Assembly: GCF_964253025.1 (NCBI RefSeq)
Contig: NZ_CAXUQC020000001.1
Coordinates: forward strand, 2,046,001-2,110,000
Origin: Rhizobacter sp964253025
GTDB taxonomy: Bacteria; Pseudomonadota; Gammaproteobacteria; Burkholderiales; Burkholderiaceae_C
Direction of reading: 5' to 3'
Length of the DNA stretch: 64,000 nucleotides
This document shows positions 48,841-57,366 of the stretch, piece by piece (within the stretch, counting starts at the first letter, position 1; each line of letters opens with the position of its first letter). A model generated the notes under the pieces. It ran no database searches. It was not told the DNA's origin and saw nothing but the letters and a program-made list of their open reading frames with translations. Position numbers and translations under genes: made by a program.

Positions 48841-50022
48841 ATGGACACCTATTCCTCATCCGATGCCGTGCTCAGCACCGACCTTCGCCAGGGCATTGCG
48901 TCGTCGGTTCGACACGCCCTGCTCTTCGCGCACTCGATCACCGACATCATGATCCACGAGGGCCGCCCGATGATGGCCAAGTCGGCCAAGGGCACGCGCC
49001 CCCTGCACGAACTTTTCCCCTCCATCCCGGACTTCGTCGTCACGCGGGAGCACATCGTCTGCTACCTCGCCGGCTATGTCGAAGGCGAGATCCGGCACGA
49101 GAACGTCCAGAAATACTGGGACCACAAGCTCAAGCCCATCCTCGAAGCGCGGCGCACCGCGAACTTCCGGCTCGACGGCCTCGGTGCGCATTCGCTGCGC
49201 TACACGCTGTTCCTGCACGCTGGCGGCCAGCTCGGCCTCGCGATGCGCATCACGCCGGCGGCGATCACGCCGCTCAACCAGCTGTCATTGCCGGTGCAGT
49301 TGAGGTCGACCCTGAGCGAAGCCACGTCGGGCTTCATCGCCATCACGGGGCCCACGGGCGCGGGCAAGACGGCCACCGCGATGTCCATCCTCGACCATCA
49401 CAACCACACGCACTCCGGCCACATCGTCACCATCGAAGACCCCGTCGAGGTCCGCCTGCGTCCGCAGAAATGCATGGTGACCCAGCGCGAGGTGGGGTAC
49501 GACGTCACATCCTTCGCCGATGGCATGCGCGACTCCCTGCGCATGAGCCCCGACGTGATGCTCACCTCCGAGATCCGTGACTCGGAGACCGCCGAGGTGG
49601 TGATCCAGGGCGGCGAGTCCGGGTCCCTCATGCTGGCCACGATGCACGGCCGCACCACCACGGGCACCTTGCGCAAGATCCTCAGCTACACCGGCACGCA
49701 TGCGGTCGTGCTCCGCTCGGTGCTCGCCGGCAGCCTCATCGGCGTCATCCGACAAGCGCTCGTCCCGTCGGTCAAGGGCGACCGCTACCTGCTGGCGGCC
49801 GATGTGCTGTTCAACGTCGGACGGGTCACGCAGTTCATCGAGTCGGGGGACTGGATCGGCCTCGAAGCGGCCATCCGCGAGGACAAGCTCGGCGCCAGCG
49901 AGTTCATCAGCATGAACACCCGCTTGGCCGAACTGGTGAAGCAGGGCGAGATCGATGCCGCCGAGGCCATGCGCGAAACGTCCGACATGACCGGGTTGAA
50001 ACGGCGGCTTCAGCAGCGCTGA
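48841..50022 (+). CDS. PilT-like secretion/retraction ATPase, divergent
   Basis: 393 aa, ATG at 48841 with AGGAG 6 nt upstream. An N-terminal domain of about 150 residues (ALLFAHSITDIMIHEG, then QKYWDHKLKPILE) replaces the usual PilT N-domain. The ATPase core has Walker A ITGPTGAGKTATAM, an Asp box VTIEDPVEVRL, Walker B-like VMLTSEIRDSETAEVV and a His box LATMHGRTTTG. It resembles TraJ/PilT-like ATPases of thin-pilus or plasmid systems more than the chromosomal PilT/PilU pair. No pilin, PilB, PilC or secretin gene is near, so it is an orphan motor with an adjacent transglycosylase. Confidence 0.88.
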   Translation: MDTYSSSDAVLSTDLRQGIASSVRHALLFAHSITDIMIHEGRPMMAKSAKGTRPLHELFPSIPDFVVTREHIVCYLAGYVEGEIRHENVQKYWDHKLKPILEARRTANFRLDGLGAHSLRYTLFLHAGGQLGLAMRITPAAITPLNQLSLPVQLRSTLSEATSGFIAITGPTGAGKTATAMSILDHHNHTHSGHIVTIEDPVEVRLRPQKCMVTQREVGYDVTSFADGMRDSLRMSPDVMLTSEIRDSETAEVVIQGGESGSLMLATMHGRTTTGTLRKILSYTGTHAVVLRSVLAGSLIGVIRQALVPSVKGDRYLLAADVLFNVGRVTQFIESGDWIGLEAAIREDKLGASEFISMNTRLAELVKQGEIDAAEAMRETSDMTGLKRRLQQR

Positions 50023-50045
50023 TCAGGCGAGCCGCTGTACGGCTG

Positions 50046-50076
50046 AGCAGCTGAGCCGCTGTGCGGCTCAGCTGCT
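50046..50076. terminator. strong 14-bp hairpin
   Basis: AGCAGCTGAGCCGC (50046-50059), loop TGT, GCGGCTCAGCTGCT (50063-50076), a perfect 14-bp stem. It is 24 nt after the PilT-like stop and between convergent genes. No U-run follows. Downstream (50077-50130) is a CTGTG-rich quasi-repeat that does not code. Confidence 0.6.
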
Positions 50077-50192
50077 GTAGCTGTGGCTATGGCTGTGCGA
50101 CTGTGCGACTGTGCCGCTAGGCCGTTGTGCCGCGGGCTGCCGTTGGCGGCCGATCCTGGTTCGTGCCGATGCGCAAGGCGCGTCTCCACGCG

Positions 50193-50819
50193 TCAGGGTG
50201 AAGCGACGCCCTGCCCTTGCGCGTCCAGGCCGGCGTCGAGGTGCTTCATCGCCATGGCGACATAGGCGTCCTTTTCCCCGACCGGCGCCACGTAGTGAAG
50301 CGCCTCGACCGCGGCCTGGCGTCCTTCGCTTCGGGCGATTACCCAGGCAGCCAGGTAGGCCGACGAGAGGCAGCCCCCTGCCGTGGCCATGCGCCCTGAA
50401 GCATGGATGGGCTGGTTCAGCACCTCGACACCCGCCTCCTGGACCCAGGGCTTGGTCAACAGGTCGGTGCAGGCTGGCATTTGCCCGAGCAGACCCAGCC
50501 GCGCGAGCACCAGCGTGCCGGAACACTGGGCGCCGATCAGCTGACGCTGGGGATCGAGGCGGATGCGCGCCATGAGGGTCGCATCTTCGACGATCTGACG
50601 AGTCAGCATGCCGCTGCCCACCAGCACGGCGTCGGCCGACTCGGCCTCCTCCAACCGGGACTGCGCGCGCACGGTGACCCCGTTCATGGACGTCACCTCG
50701 GGCTCGGGACAACACAGCGTCACCCGCCACCCCGGGCGCTTCACACGGTTCAGAACGCCGAGCGCGATGAACGAGTCCAGCTCGTTGAACCCTTGAAACG
50801 TGAGGATGGCGATGTGCAT
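50193..50819 (-). CDS. DJ-1/PfpI-family (GATase1-like) protein
   Basis: 208 aa from the ATG at 50819; upstream in-frame extension to 51035 is not protein-like. N-terminal strand HIAILTFQGFNELDSFIALG, acidic Glu in the elbow partner region and a nucleophilic-elbow cysteine in LIGAQCSGTLVLARLGLL, followed by TAGGCLSSAYLAAWVIAR. The family includes chaperone/deglycase-like proteins, isonitrile hydratases and regulators' ligand domains; no AraC domain is attached. Single gene, divergent from the gene-poor stretch 50820-51221. Confidence 0.85.
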   Translation of the reverse strand: MHIAILTFQGFNELDSFIALGVLNRVKRPGWRVTLCCPEPEVTSMNGVTVRAQSRLEEAESADAVLVGSGMLTRQIVEDATLMARIRLDPQRQLIGAQCSGTLVLARLGLLGQMPACTDLLTKPWVQEAGVEVLNQPIHASGRMATAGGCLSSAYLAAWVIARSEGRQAAVEALHYVAPVGEKDAYVAMAMKHLDAGLDAQGQGVASP

Positions 50820-51061
50820 GGCCAACTGTAGACGAAGACGTTCAGCCCACGCGAGGCCATCCTGGGGCCTCGGGCGAGCCCGGATGTCAGTCGGATGACC
50901 GAGCGCAGCAGCGGCAGCGCATCCGCCCCGGGGGCGCTTCGCGTGCCGACGGCCTGCGGTACGCCCACGCCGCCGCCGAGCCGCCCGCGGGCAAGCGGCG
51001 GCCGAGGGCCGGGCGGGCTCGGGACCTTGGCGCACGGTTCAGCCCGCAGGCAGCCGCCATC

Positions 51062-51089
51062 ATCACCCATCACCCATCACCCATCACCG
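51062..51089. repeat. heptanucleotide tandem repeat (ATCACCC)3-4
   Basis: Three exact ATCACCC units (51062-51082) plus one with a final G. It lies in the 402-bp gap between the DJ-1 gene and the small gene at 51222. Same unit length as the tract at 1441 but a different sequence. No gene is supported elsewhere in 50820-51221. Confidence 0.9.
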
Positions 51090-51161
51090 ATCGCCATCAC
51101 GCTTCGCTCGATGGCGGCCAGCAAGGCGAGCATCGCCTCTCGTTGCGCCCGAATGAAGGAA

Positions 51162-51218
51162 GGGCCGGCATGAAGCCGGCCCCACAGTTCGCGGCCAAGG
51201 CAAGCGCCTTGGCCGCGA
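51162..51218. terminator. tandem hairpins after the small gene at 51222
   Basis: Two perfect stems in a row: GGGCCGGC-ATGAA-GCCGGCCC (51162-51182) and a 13-bp stem around CGCGGCCAAGGC with loop AAGC (51189-51218), the second 4 nt from the stop of the minus-strand gene. Read on the minus strand, the distal one is followed by TTCCTTC. Likely terminator; the strong inner stem could also stabilise the mRNA 3' end. Confidence 0.65.
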
Positions 51219-51221
51219 CGA

Positions 51222-51542
51222 TCAGGCCTCCAGCAAAGCCGCGAGGGCCAGCCGGTAGAACCGCAGCGCCACGCCGTGCAGCAGGCCCGAGGCCGCCACG
51301 CGGAAGAGCGTTTCAAGTTCACCCGCAGCCGCCAAACGATCGGCGACCCACGCGTGGTCGTCGAATCGCTGCACGACACGCAGGTCATGGGCCATCAAGC
51401 GGGCGAGCCAGGTGCCGCTGCCTGCCGCCAACCAGGTCTGCCCCGTCATGCCTTGCAGCGAGGACGGGCGCCGCTCGCGCTGTGCCAGGTAGCGCGCGAA
51501 CTGCGAATCAGTGTGACGGGACTGCTCGTGATGGAATTGCAT
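51222..51542 (-). CDS. small protein of unknown function
   Basis: 106 aa from the ATG at 51542, with GGAAAAG a few nt upstream. It begins QFHHEQSRHTDSQFARYLAQ and ends in a hydrophobic Leu-rich helix (SGLLHGVALRFYRLALAALL), suggesting membrane association or a helical partner. The middle TGQTWLAAGSGTWLARLMAHD has a Trp pair. The same reading frame runs far upstream (to 52538) but that part is Arg/Pro-rich and not protein-like. Two hairpins follow the stop. Family not recognised. Confidence 0.6.
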   Translation of the reverse strand: MQFHHEQSRHTDSQFARYLAQRERRPSSLQGMTGQTWLAAGSGTWLARLMAHDLRVVQRFDDHAWVADRLAAAGELETLFRVAASGLLHGVALRFYRLALAALLEA

Positions 51543-52403
51543 CGTCTTTTCCGTTCCGTGCGGAGAACAAAAAAGGCGGACGCGCCTCCCCGCACGGGAG
51601 GTGTGTCCACCCCCCGAAGGGAAGAAAGGGAAAACCGCGCCGGACGCCGCAAGTGCGTCACTCGTGCGAGGGCCGCCACGCTGCGCAATGCTGCGCAGAC
51701 GAAGGCGTTGGTCAGGGATCAGTGCTGCAGGGTTGGGCCTCCTGGAATGAGCACCCCGAACGGACAGTCCCGAGGGAGCGGTCCCTGCGGGGCAAGATGC
51801 CCGTGCGATGCGCGGGCGGCGAATGCGGCCCGGAGGGTCGCAGTGGAAACGGCCCCTTGTCGGGAGGCCTGCGTTCGACCGAAGTCGAAATCCAGCCCTC
51901 ACGAGACGGGCGTCTGCGCCCCCGCTGCCCCTGCTGCCGGGGCCGTATGGGTGCTTCTGCACAGCCAGGCGCCGGGCAGGCGTAAACCCCACGAGCCAAA
52001 CCGGGGGGCCGCCTGCAACGACGTCCCATGCAGGCTCGCGCGCCGGGGCGGCGAGGTCACGCCCGTCACCTCTCCGCTCGCCTCTCCGCTGGTGCCTACG
52101 CTGGTGCCTCCGCTCGCTTTGCCATGCGTCCGCCCACCTCGCGTCGAGTCGCACTCCAAGCCGGCGGCGTCCCAACGGCGCGCTCGCCTCGCGCGGGGCA
52201 ACCCGGGATCTGCGCGAGGCCGTCCTGCCCGCACATGCCGCTGACGTCGGCGTCTCCCGAGCGGCGGGCCTCTTCCCCCGGCGAGCCGACCGTTTTTTCT
52301 GCGTCGACAGGTCGGACTCCGGTGGGTTTCGCTCCACCGCGGCCAAACTGTCAGATACTTTCCGATCGGGCAGGCGTGCCCGGCACCGACATTTGAGGAC
52401 TTC
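51543..52403. other. gene-free region with inverted and tandem repeats
   Basis: 861 bp without a supported gene. Contents: an 8-bp inverted repeat CCGTGCGG...CCGCACGG (51556-51563 and 51590-51597) enclosing an A-run and a small AGGCG-GACG-CGCCT hairpin, just upstream of the small minus gene; and four 12-bp imperfect tandem copies ending in CCGCT or ACGCT at 52067-52114. Open frames on both strands are Arg/Pro-rich. It could hold an RNA gene that I cannot recognise. Confidence 0.5.
52067..52114. repeat. 12-bp imperfect tandem repeat, four copies
   Basis: CACCTCTCCGCT, CGCCTCTCCGCT, GGTGCCTACGCT and GGTGCCTCCGCT follow one another without gaps. The unit is a multiple of three, so a coding origin is possible, but no gene is supported here. 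Confidence 0.8.
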
Positions 52404-52682
52404 ATGGTTCGTCCAGGCGATACCCCACCCGAGCAGGAGCCGAGCGGCCCCAATTCCGCATTTGGCGAAGCGATCCGCCCGACCGACGGAGAGCGCTATC
52501 GCTGGATCGCGGACAACCGCAACAGCGCCGCGCTGCATGACGCGTTGCGCAACGCCAGCGCGTCACACGATTTCGACGACCTCATCGATGCGGCGATGCG
52601 TGGGCAGCGAGAGGGCCAGGACGCACAGCGGCTCGCTCGCCCTGCCAAGCCCTTCGGCCGCCGTCGCTCCGACTTCGAATAG
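52404..52682 (+). CDS. small hydrophilic protein of unknown function
   Basis: 92 aa, ATG at 52404 with GAGG 6-7 nt upstream. A disordered start (VRPGDTPPEQEPSGPNSAFG) leads to a charged helical core (PTDGERYRWIADNRNSAALHDALRNASAS, then DDLIDAAMRGQREGQDA) and a basic tail ending RRRSDFE. No membrane segment or cysteine. It is followed by a symmetrical terminator at 52816-52839. Family not recognised; GC3 usage supports a genuine gene. Confidence 0.65.
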   Translation: MVRPGDTPPEQEPSGPNSAFGEAIRPTDGERYRWIADNRNSAALHDALRNASASHDFDDLIDAAMRGQREGQDAQRLARPAKPFGRRRSDFE

Positions 52683-52815
52683 GTGCGGCCCTCGGCGCCG
52701 TTGACGGAAGGCCGCAGTCGACGCGCCGCAAGGCCCGCACGCGACGCATCGCGCGGTTCGCGTGGAGCCCGAAGGGAAACAGAAATGCCTTCACAAGCAT
52801 GCCGCGCGCAAATGG

Positions 52816-52844
52816 AAACGGGCCCCGAAGGGCCCGTTTCTTTT
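52816..52844. terminator. intrinsic terminator, symmetric
   Basis: AAACGGGCCC-CGAA-GGGCCCGTTT (52816-52839), a perfect 10-bp stem, followed on the plus strand by CTTTT. It lies between the convergent small gene and tRNA-Ser and can serve both. Confidence 0.85.
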
Positions 52845-52854
52845 GGCTGTTGGT

Positions 52855-52947
52855 TGGCGGAGTCGGAGGGATTCGAACCCTCGATGCAGGTTTTGCCCAC
52901 ATACTCCCTTAGCAGGGGAGCACCTTCGGCCACTCGGTCACGACTCC
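52855..52947 (-). tRNA. tRNA-Ser (GCT anticodon)
   Basis: Minus strand begins GGAGTCG and the 3' acceptor side is CGACTCC plus discriminator G with CCA encoded (52855-52857). The anticodon loop reads CTGCTAAG, so the anticodon is GCT, decoding AGC/AGU serine codons. The long variable arm (GGGAGTATGTGGGC region) is that of a type II serine tRNA, and the T loop GGTTCGAATCC is intact. Total 93 nt including CCA. Confidence 0.95.
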
Positions 52948-52981
52948 AGCACAGCGCGCATTCTAACCAGGTTTTTGGTCT

Positions 52982-54250
52982 TCAGGCGCTCGGCTGATCC
53001 AAATCGAATGCCTTGTGCAGCGCTCGCACCGCGAGCTCCATGTACTTCTCGTCGATGACGACGCTGGTCTTGATCTCGCTCGTGGTGATCATCTGGATGT
53101 TGATGCCTTCCTCAGCCAGGCAACGGAACATCTTGCTGGCCACGCCGACGTGCGAACGCATGCCGATGCCCACGATGCTGACCTTGCAGATCTTCGGGTC
53201 GCCCACGACCTGTGCGGCGGCCGTTTGCGGCACGACCTTGGCATTGAGCAGGTCCAGCGTGCGCTGGTAGTCGTTGCGATGCACCGTGAACGAGAAGTCC
53301 GTCTTGCCGTCGTGCGAGACGTTCTGGATGATCACGTCGATGTCGATGTTGGCTTCGGCGACGGGGCCGAGGATCTGGAACGCGATGCCGGGCTTGTCGG
53401 GCACTCCCATCACGGAGATCTTCGCTTCATCGCGGTTGAAGGCGATGCCAGCCACAACTGCTTGTTCCATTTTTTCGTCTTCCTCAAAAGTGATCAGGGT
53501 GCCGGAACTTGCCTCTTCGGCGATGTCGATGTCCCAGGGGGTGAAGCTCGACAGCACGCGCAGGGGCACGCGGTACTTGCCGGCGAATTCGACTGAACGG
53601 ATCTGCAGGACCTTGGAGCCGAGGCTCGCCATCTCCAGCATTTCCTCGAAGCTCACGGTCATCAGGCGACGGGCTTCCGGCACGATGCGGGGGTCGGTGG
53701 TGTACACGCCGTCCACGTCGGTGTAGATGAGGCACTCGTCGGCCTTCATCGCAGCAGCAACGGCCACGGCGGAGGTGTCGGAGCCACCACGACCGAGCGT
53801 GGTGATGTTGCCTTGGTCATCCACACCCTGGAAGCCGCAGATGATCACCACGCGCCCGGCAGCCAGGTCGGCACGCACGCGCGCGTCGTCGATGCTCTGG
53901 ATGCGCGCTTTCGTGAAGGAGCTGTCGGTGCGCACCGGCACTTGCCAGCCCGCATAGCTCACGGCCTCGAGTCCTTCGGCCTGGAGCGCGATGGACAGCA
54001 GGCCGACCGAGACCTGCTCACCCGTGGACGCGATCATGTCGAGTTCACGCAGCAACGACGTCGTGGTGGACGCCGGGGACAGTTCCTTTGCCAGGCCGAG
54101 CAGGCGGTTGGTCTCGCCGCTCATGGCTGAAGGAACGACGACCATCTGGTGCCCGGCACGGGCCCATTTGGCGACCCGCTTGGCGACGTTGCGAATGCGC
54201 TCCGTGGAGCCCATGGAGGTGCCGCCGTATTTGTGAACGATGAGTGCCAT
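52982..54250 (-). CDS. lysC: aspartate kinase
   Basis: 422 aa from the ATG at 54250. The N-terminal kinase domain has IVHKYGGTSMGS, VVVPSAMSGETNRL, GFQGVDDQGNITTLGRGGSDTSA and YTDVDGVYTTDPRI. Two ACT domains follow (VVAGIAFNRDEAKISVMGVPD and ICKVSIVGIGMRSHVGVASK), which mediate feedback control by lysine/threonine. It phosphorylates aspartate at the start of the Lys/Thr/Met pathway. It is transcribed just ahead of tRNA-Ser. Confidence 0.96.
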   Translation of the reverse strand: MALIVHKYGGTSMGSTERIRNVAKRVAKWARAGHQMVVVPSAMSGETNRLLGLAKELSPASTTTSLLRELDMIASTGEQVSVGLLSIALQAEGLEAVSYAGWQVPVRTDSSFTKARIQSIDDARVRADLAAGRVVIICGFQGVDDQGNITTLGRGGSDTSAVAVAAAMKADECLIYTDVDGVYTTDPRIVPEARRLMTVSFEEMLEMASLGSKVLQIRSVEFAGKYRVPLRVLSSFTPWDIDIAEEASSGTLITFEEDEKMEQAVVAGIAFNRDEAKISVMGVPDKPGIAFQILGPVAEANIDIDVIIQNVSHDGKTDFSFTVHRNDYQRTLDLLNAKVVPQTAAAQVVGDPKICKVSIVGIGMRSHVGVASKMFRCLAEEGINIQMITTSEIKTSVVIDEKYMELAVRALHKAFDLDQPSA

Positions 54251-54338
54251 GAAAGGGGATGTCGCAGAGGTGGGGGGATGCGCGGCAAAGCGCAACCTCG
54301 CATTTTAGCGGCTCGCGGGACTGCCGGTCACGCACCCG

Positions 54339-55649
54339 TCATGTGGCGGATTGCCAGCGCAGCTGCAGTTGCGCCTGGCCCGGCAGGCCGATGACGCGCG
54401 CATCGAGCCCGAGACCGGGTACGAAGACGAGTTGCCCGCCGCTGTAGACGAGCGGTCCTTCCCGCTCCCAGGCCGGCACTCCCGCGGCCTGGTACTGCTT
54501 CTTGAGGCTGCGCAGCGGCCGTCCGAGCCCCGCCTGGAACTGCTCGCCGCCTTGCCGCTGCCTGAGCTCGATGTGGCCCAACCAGGCCAGCGGAACCCCG
54601 CCTTCGGTGACGCGTCGTGCGATCAACTCACCCTGCCAGCCTGGCAGGCGGTAGCGCCCTGCCCGTGTGATGGAGAGCGCCGATTCGGCGGCCATCGGTG
54701 CGGCGCCAGCGGTGGCTTTGCCCGCTGCACCCGGCCCTGCGATGCAGGAAAGCCGGCCGCGATAGCGCCGAAGCGTGCCGCCGTCGACGTCCCAGGTGGC
54801 CGGGCCGCGGCCAACGAGTTCATGTTGCAGTCGTTGCACCAGGGACGACGGGACCGACCGGAGCCCCTGCCCGCTCAGCCAGACGCGCAAGGCGTTGACG
54901 CGGCGATCCGCATCCAGCTCGGCCCAGGCCGCGAGATGGAGGCCGCGCTCATCCGCGCAGCGCCGGACGTCCTCCGTGCCCACGGCGACGAGGATTCGGC
55001 GTGCCTGCTGCGCCCAGCGCGCTGCGTCGCACAAGGCCTGCTCGGCTTGCGGGAAGGCGGCAGTCAAGCTCGGCCACACCTCAAGCCGCAGCCGGTTGCG
55101 GGAGAAGCGGGCGTCGGCATTGCTGTCGTCCTCGATGTGCACGAGGCGATGGTCGCGAACATAGTGCGCGATGGCCGCCGAGGACTGCCCGAGCCACGGT
55201 CGCAGCCAGGTGATGCCGCTGTGCAGCGCCCGTTCGGGCATGGCCGAGAGGCCCGCCACGCCCCCGCCGCGCAGCGCCTGCAAGAGGAAGGTCTCGGCCT
55301 GGTCACGTTGGTGGTGGGCCAGGAGGACGGTATCCGTGCCGGCCTCGAGAGCCATGGCCGCAAGCGCCTCGTAGCGGGCCGACCGGGCCCATGCCTCGAC
55401 GCTGTCGCCGCGCCGCGGCTGCGACGTCAGGCGCCGGGTGGCAAGCCGGACCGGCAGGCCGGCATCGCGCCAGGCGGAGCACTGCTGTTCAATGTGGGAG
55501 AGCCAGGCGTCAGCGTGCTGGCTGAGCCCGTGATGCACGTGCAGGGCGACGACCTCGAGCCCCTGCGCCTTTGCAGCACGCGCGGTGGCGTGAAGCAGGG
55601 CCGTGGAATCGCGGCCCCCGCTGCAGGCGACCGCGACGACCCCCCGCAC
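54339..55649 (-). CDS. tilS: tRNA(Ile)-lysidine synthetase
   Basis: 436 aa from GTG 55649; there is no better upstream start because accA ends 9 nt before. PP-loop ATPase motif VACSGGRDSTALL, then LHVHHGLS, and the TilS-specific LLAHHQRDQAETFLLQALRGGGVAGL and LVHIEDDSNADARFSRNRLR. The C-terminal domain (RPLRSLKKQYQAAGVPAWERE) binds the tRNA acceptor stem. It makes lysidine at position 34 of tRNA-Ile(CAU), which is essential. The neighbour order accA-tilS-lysC is conserved in Burkholderiales. Confidence 0.94.
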   Translation of the reverse strand: MRGVVAVACSGGRDSTALLHATARAAKAQGLEVVALHVHHGLSQHADAWLSHIEQQCSAWRDAGLPVRLATRRLTSQPRRGDSVEAWARSARYEALAAMALEAGTDTVLLAHHQRDQAETFLLQALRGGGVAGLSAMPERALHSGITWLRPWLGQSSAAIAHYVRDHRLVHIEDDSNADARFSRNRLRLEVWPSLTAAFPQAEQALCDAARWAQQARRILVAVGTEDVRRCADERGLHLAAWAELDADRRVNALRVWLSGQGLRSVPSSLVQRLQHELVGRGPATWDVDGGTLRRYRGRLSCIAGPGAAGKATAGAAPMAAESALSITRAGRYRLPGWQGELIARRVTEGGVPLAWLGHIELRQRQGGEQFQAGLGRPLRSLKKQYQAAGVPAWEREGPLVYSGGQLVFVPGLGLDARVIGLPGQAQLQLRWQSAT

Positions 55650-55657
55650 GGTAAGGT

Positions 55658-56629
55658 TCAGCGCTCTTTGGTGTCGGTGAACCGACCGTAGGACTGCAGC
55701 CGCTCATAGCGGCGCTGGAGCAGTTCCTTCGGCTTGAGGTCGCTCACCTGGCGCAGCGCGTCGTTGAGCGCGCGCTTCAGGTGCGCTGCCATCTGCTTCG
55801 GATCGCGGTGCGACCCGCCAACCGGTTCGTTGACGATCTTGTCCACGAGACCGAGCGCCTTCAAGCGATGCGCCGTGATCCCCATCGCCTCGGCGGCCTC
55901 CGGCGCACGCTCGGAGGTCTTCCACAGGATGGATGCACAGCCTTCGGGGGAGATGACGGAGTACACCGAGTACTGCAGCATGAGGACCTGGTCGCCCACG
56001 CTGATGGCCAGAGCACCGCCCGAACCGCCCTCCCCGATGATCGTGACAATGATGGGCACCTCGAGCTGCGCCATCTCGAAGATGTTGCGGCCGATGGCCT
56101 CCGACTGACCACGCTCCTCGGCGCCGATGCCGGGATACGCGCCGGGCGTGTCGACGAAGGTGAACACGGGCAGGCCGAACTTCTCGGCCAGCTTCATCAT
56201 GCGCAGCGCCTTGCGGTAGCCCTCGGGACGCGACATGCCGAAGTTGCGTGCAGCGCGCTCCTTGGTGTCACGGCCCTTCTGGTGACCCACCACCATGCAG
56301 GCCTGGCCATTGAAGCGCGCCAGGCCGCCCACGATGGACTGGTCGTCCGCGAAGTGACGATCGCCCTTGAGCTCCTGGAAGTCGGTGAAGATCTCGTTGA
56401 TGTAGTCGAGCGTGTACGGACGCTGCGCATGGCGGGCAATCTGGGCGACCTGCCAGGGCGTGAGGCTGGAGTAGATGTCCTTCGTGAGCTGCTGGCTCTT
56501 CTGGCCGAGGCGCTCGATCTCGTCGGAGATGTCGACAGCGGACTCGCTCTGCACATAGCGCAGCTCTTCAATCTTCGTTTCGAGTTCGGCGATGGGCTGC
56601 TCGAAATCAAGGAAGTGACGTTTGCTCAT
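55658..56629 (-). CDS. accA: acetyl-CoA carboxylase carboxyltransferase subunit alpha
   Basis: 323 aa, full length. Family signatures: LDFEQPIAELETKIEELR at the start, then LTPWQVAQIARHAQRPYTLDYI, DRHFADDQSIVGGLARF, VGHQKGRDTKERAARNFGM, FVDTPGAYPGIGAEERGQSEAI and GEGGSGGALAISVGD. It forms the carboxyltransferase with AccD in malonyl-CoA synthesis. The upstream flank (56630-56723) separates it from the DNA glycosylase. Confidence 0.97.
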   Translation of the reverse strand: MSKRHFLDFEQPIAELETKIEELRYVQSESAVDISDEIERLGQKSQQLTKDIYSSLTPWQVAQIARHAQRPYTLDYINEIFTDFQELKGDRHFADDQSIVGGLARFNGQACMVVGHQKGRDTKERAARNFGMSRPEGYRKALRMMKLAEKFGLPVFTFVDTPGAYPGIGAEERGQSEAIGRNIFEMAQLEVPIIVTIIGEGGSGGALAISVGDQVLMLQYSVYSVISPEGCASILWKTSERAPEAAEAMGITAHRLKALGLVDKIVNEPVGGSHRDPKQMAAHLKRALNDALRQVSDLKPKELLQRRYERLQSYGRFTDTKER

Positions 56630-56723
56630 CGGATCGGGGTCCTGCGGTTCGCGCGTTCCGGCAAGGGCACGGAACTGAACTGGGTTTCAACACGGTGGCG
56701 CGCAGCAGCGCGCCGCTCACTTG

Positions 56724-57365
56724 TCAATACTGGACAGGGAGTGGTTCAAGGCTGCGCCAAATGTACCATGTGGCCACTGAGCGGAAGGGGGCCCAGGCCT
56801 CCCCGACTTCCCGTGCCTCAGCCCGGGAAACCGGCTCGCCGCTGAAGTAGTTCTGGCTGATGCCCTTCATCAGGCCGACGTCGTCCAACGGCAGCACGTT
56901 CGGCCGCAGCAGGTGGAAGATGAGGAACATCTCGGCCGTCCAGCGGCCGATGCCTCGGATGGCCACCAGCTCCTCGATGATGGCTTCATCGTCCATCTGC
57001 TGCCATTGCTTGACATGAACCATGCCGCTCTCGAAGTGGCGCGCCAGGTCGAGAAGGTAGTCGACCTTGCGCGCCGACAGCCCGGCTTCCCGGATGCCGG
57101 CGGCTTCCACGGCCAGTACCGACGCCGGCTTGACCCGCTCACCGCTGGCGTCGACCGCCGTCGTGAACCGCTCCCACACCGACTGGGCGGCCTTCATGGA
57201 GATCTGCTGGCCCACGATGGAGCGGGCCAGGGTCGTGAAGGCGTCGCCGCGGCTCTGCAAGCGCCCGTCCCCGCACAAGGGGATGAGCTTGCGCATCACG
57301 CGATCGCGCTTGGCCAGGTGCCGGCACGCCTCGTCCCAGAATTCGGGGGTGACTGCTCGAACCAC
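56724..57365 (-). CDS. DNA-3-methyladenine glycosylase II (AlkA-like, HhH-GPD)
   Basis: 213 aa starting at GTG 57365, one nucleotide after the cysS stop, so co-translated with it. The fold contains LARSIVGQQISMKAAQSVW, the helix-hairpin-helix LVAIRGIGRWTAEMFLIFHL with the catalytic Asp in VLPLDDVGLMKGI, and a late WAPFRSVATWYIWRSLE. It removes alkylated bases in base-excision repair. Its length of about 210 matches the short AlkA-type enzymes; the N-terminal domain of E. coli AlkA is missing, as usual for this group. Confidence 0.92.
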   Translation of the reverse strand: MVRAVTPEFWDEACRHLAKRDRVMRKLIPLCGDGRLQSRGDAFTTLARSIVGQQISMKAAQSVWERFTTAVDASGERVKPASVLAVEAAGIREAGLSARKVDYLLDLARHFESGMVHVKQWQQMDDEAIIEELVAIRGIGRWTAEMFLIFHLLRPNVLPLDDVGLMKGISQNYFSGEPVSRAEAREVGEAWAPFRSVATWYIWRSLEPLPVQY

Positions 57366-57366
57366 G

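Noticed and set aside
51543..52538. Upstream extension of the minus-strand frame that contains the 106-aa protein
   Set aside because: The extension is Arg/Pro-rich and crosses tandem repeats; the gene proper starts at 51542 with an acceptable ribosome-binding site.
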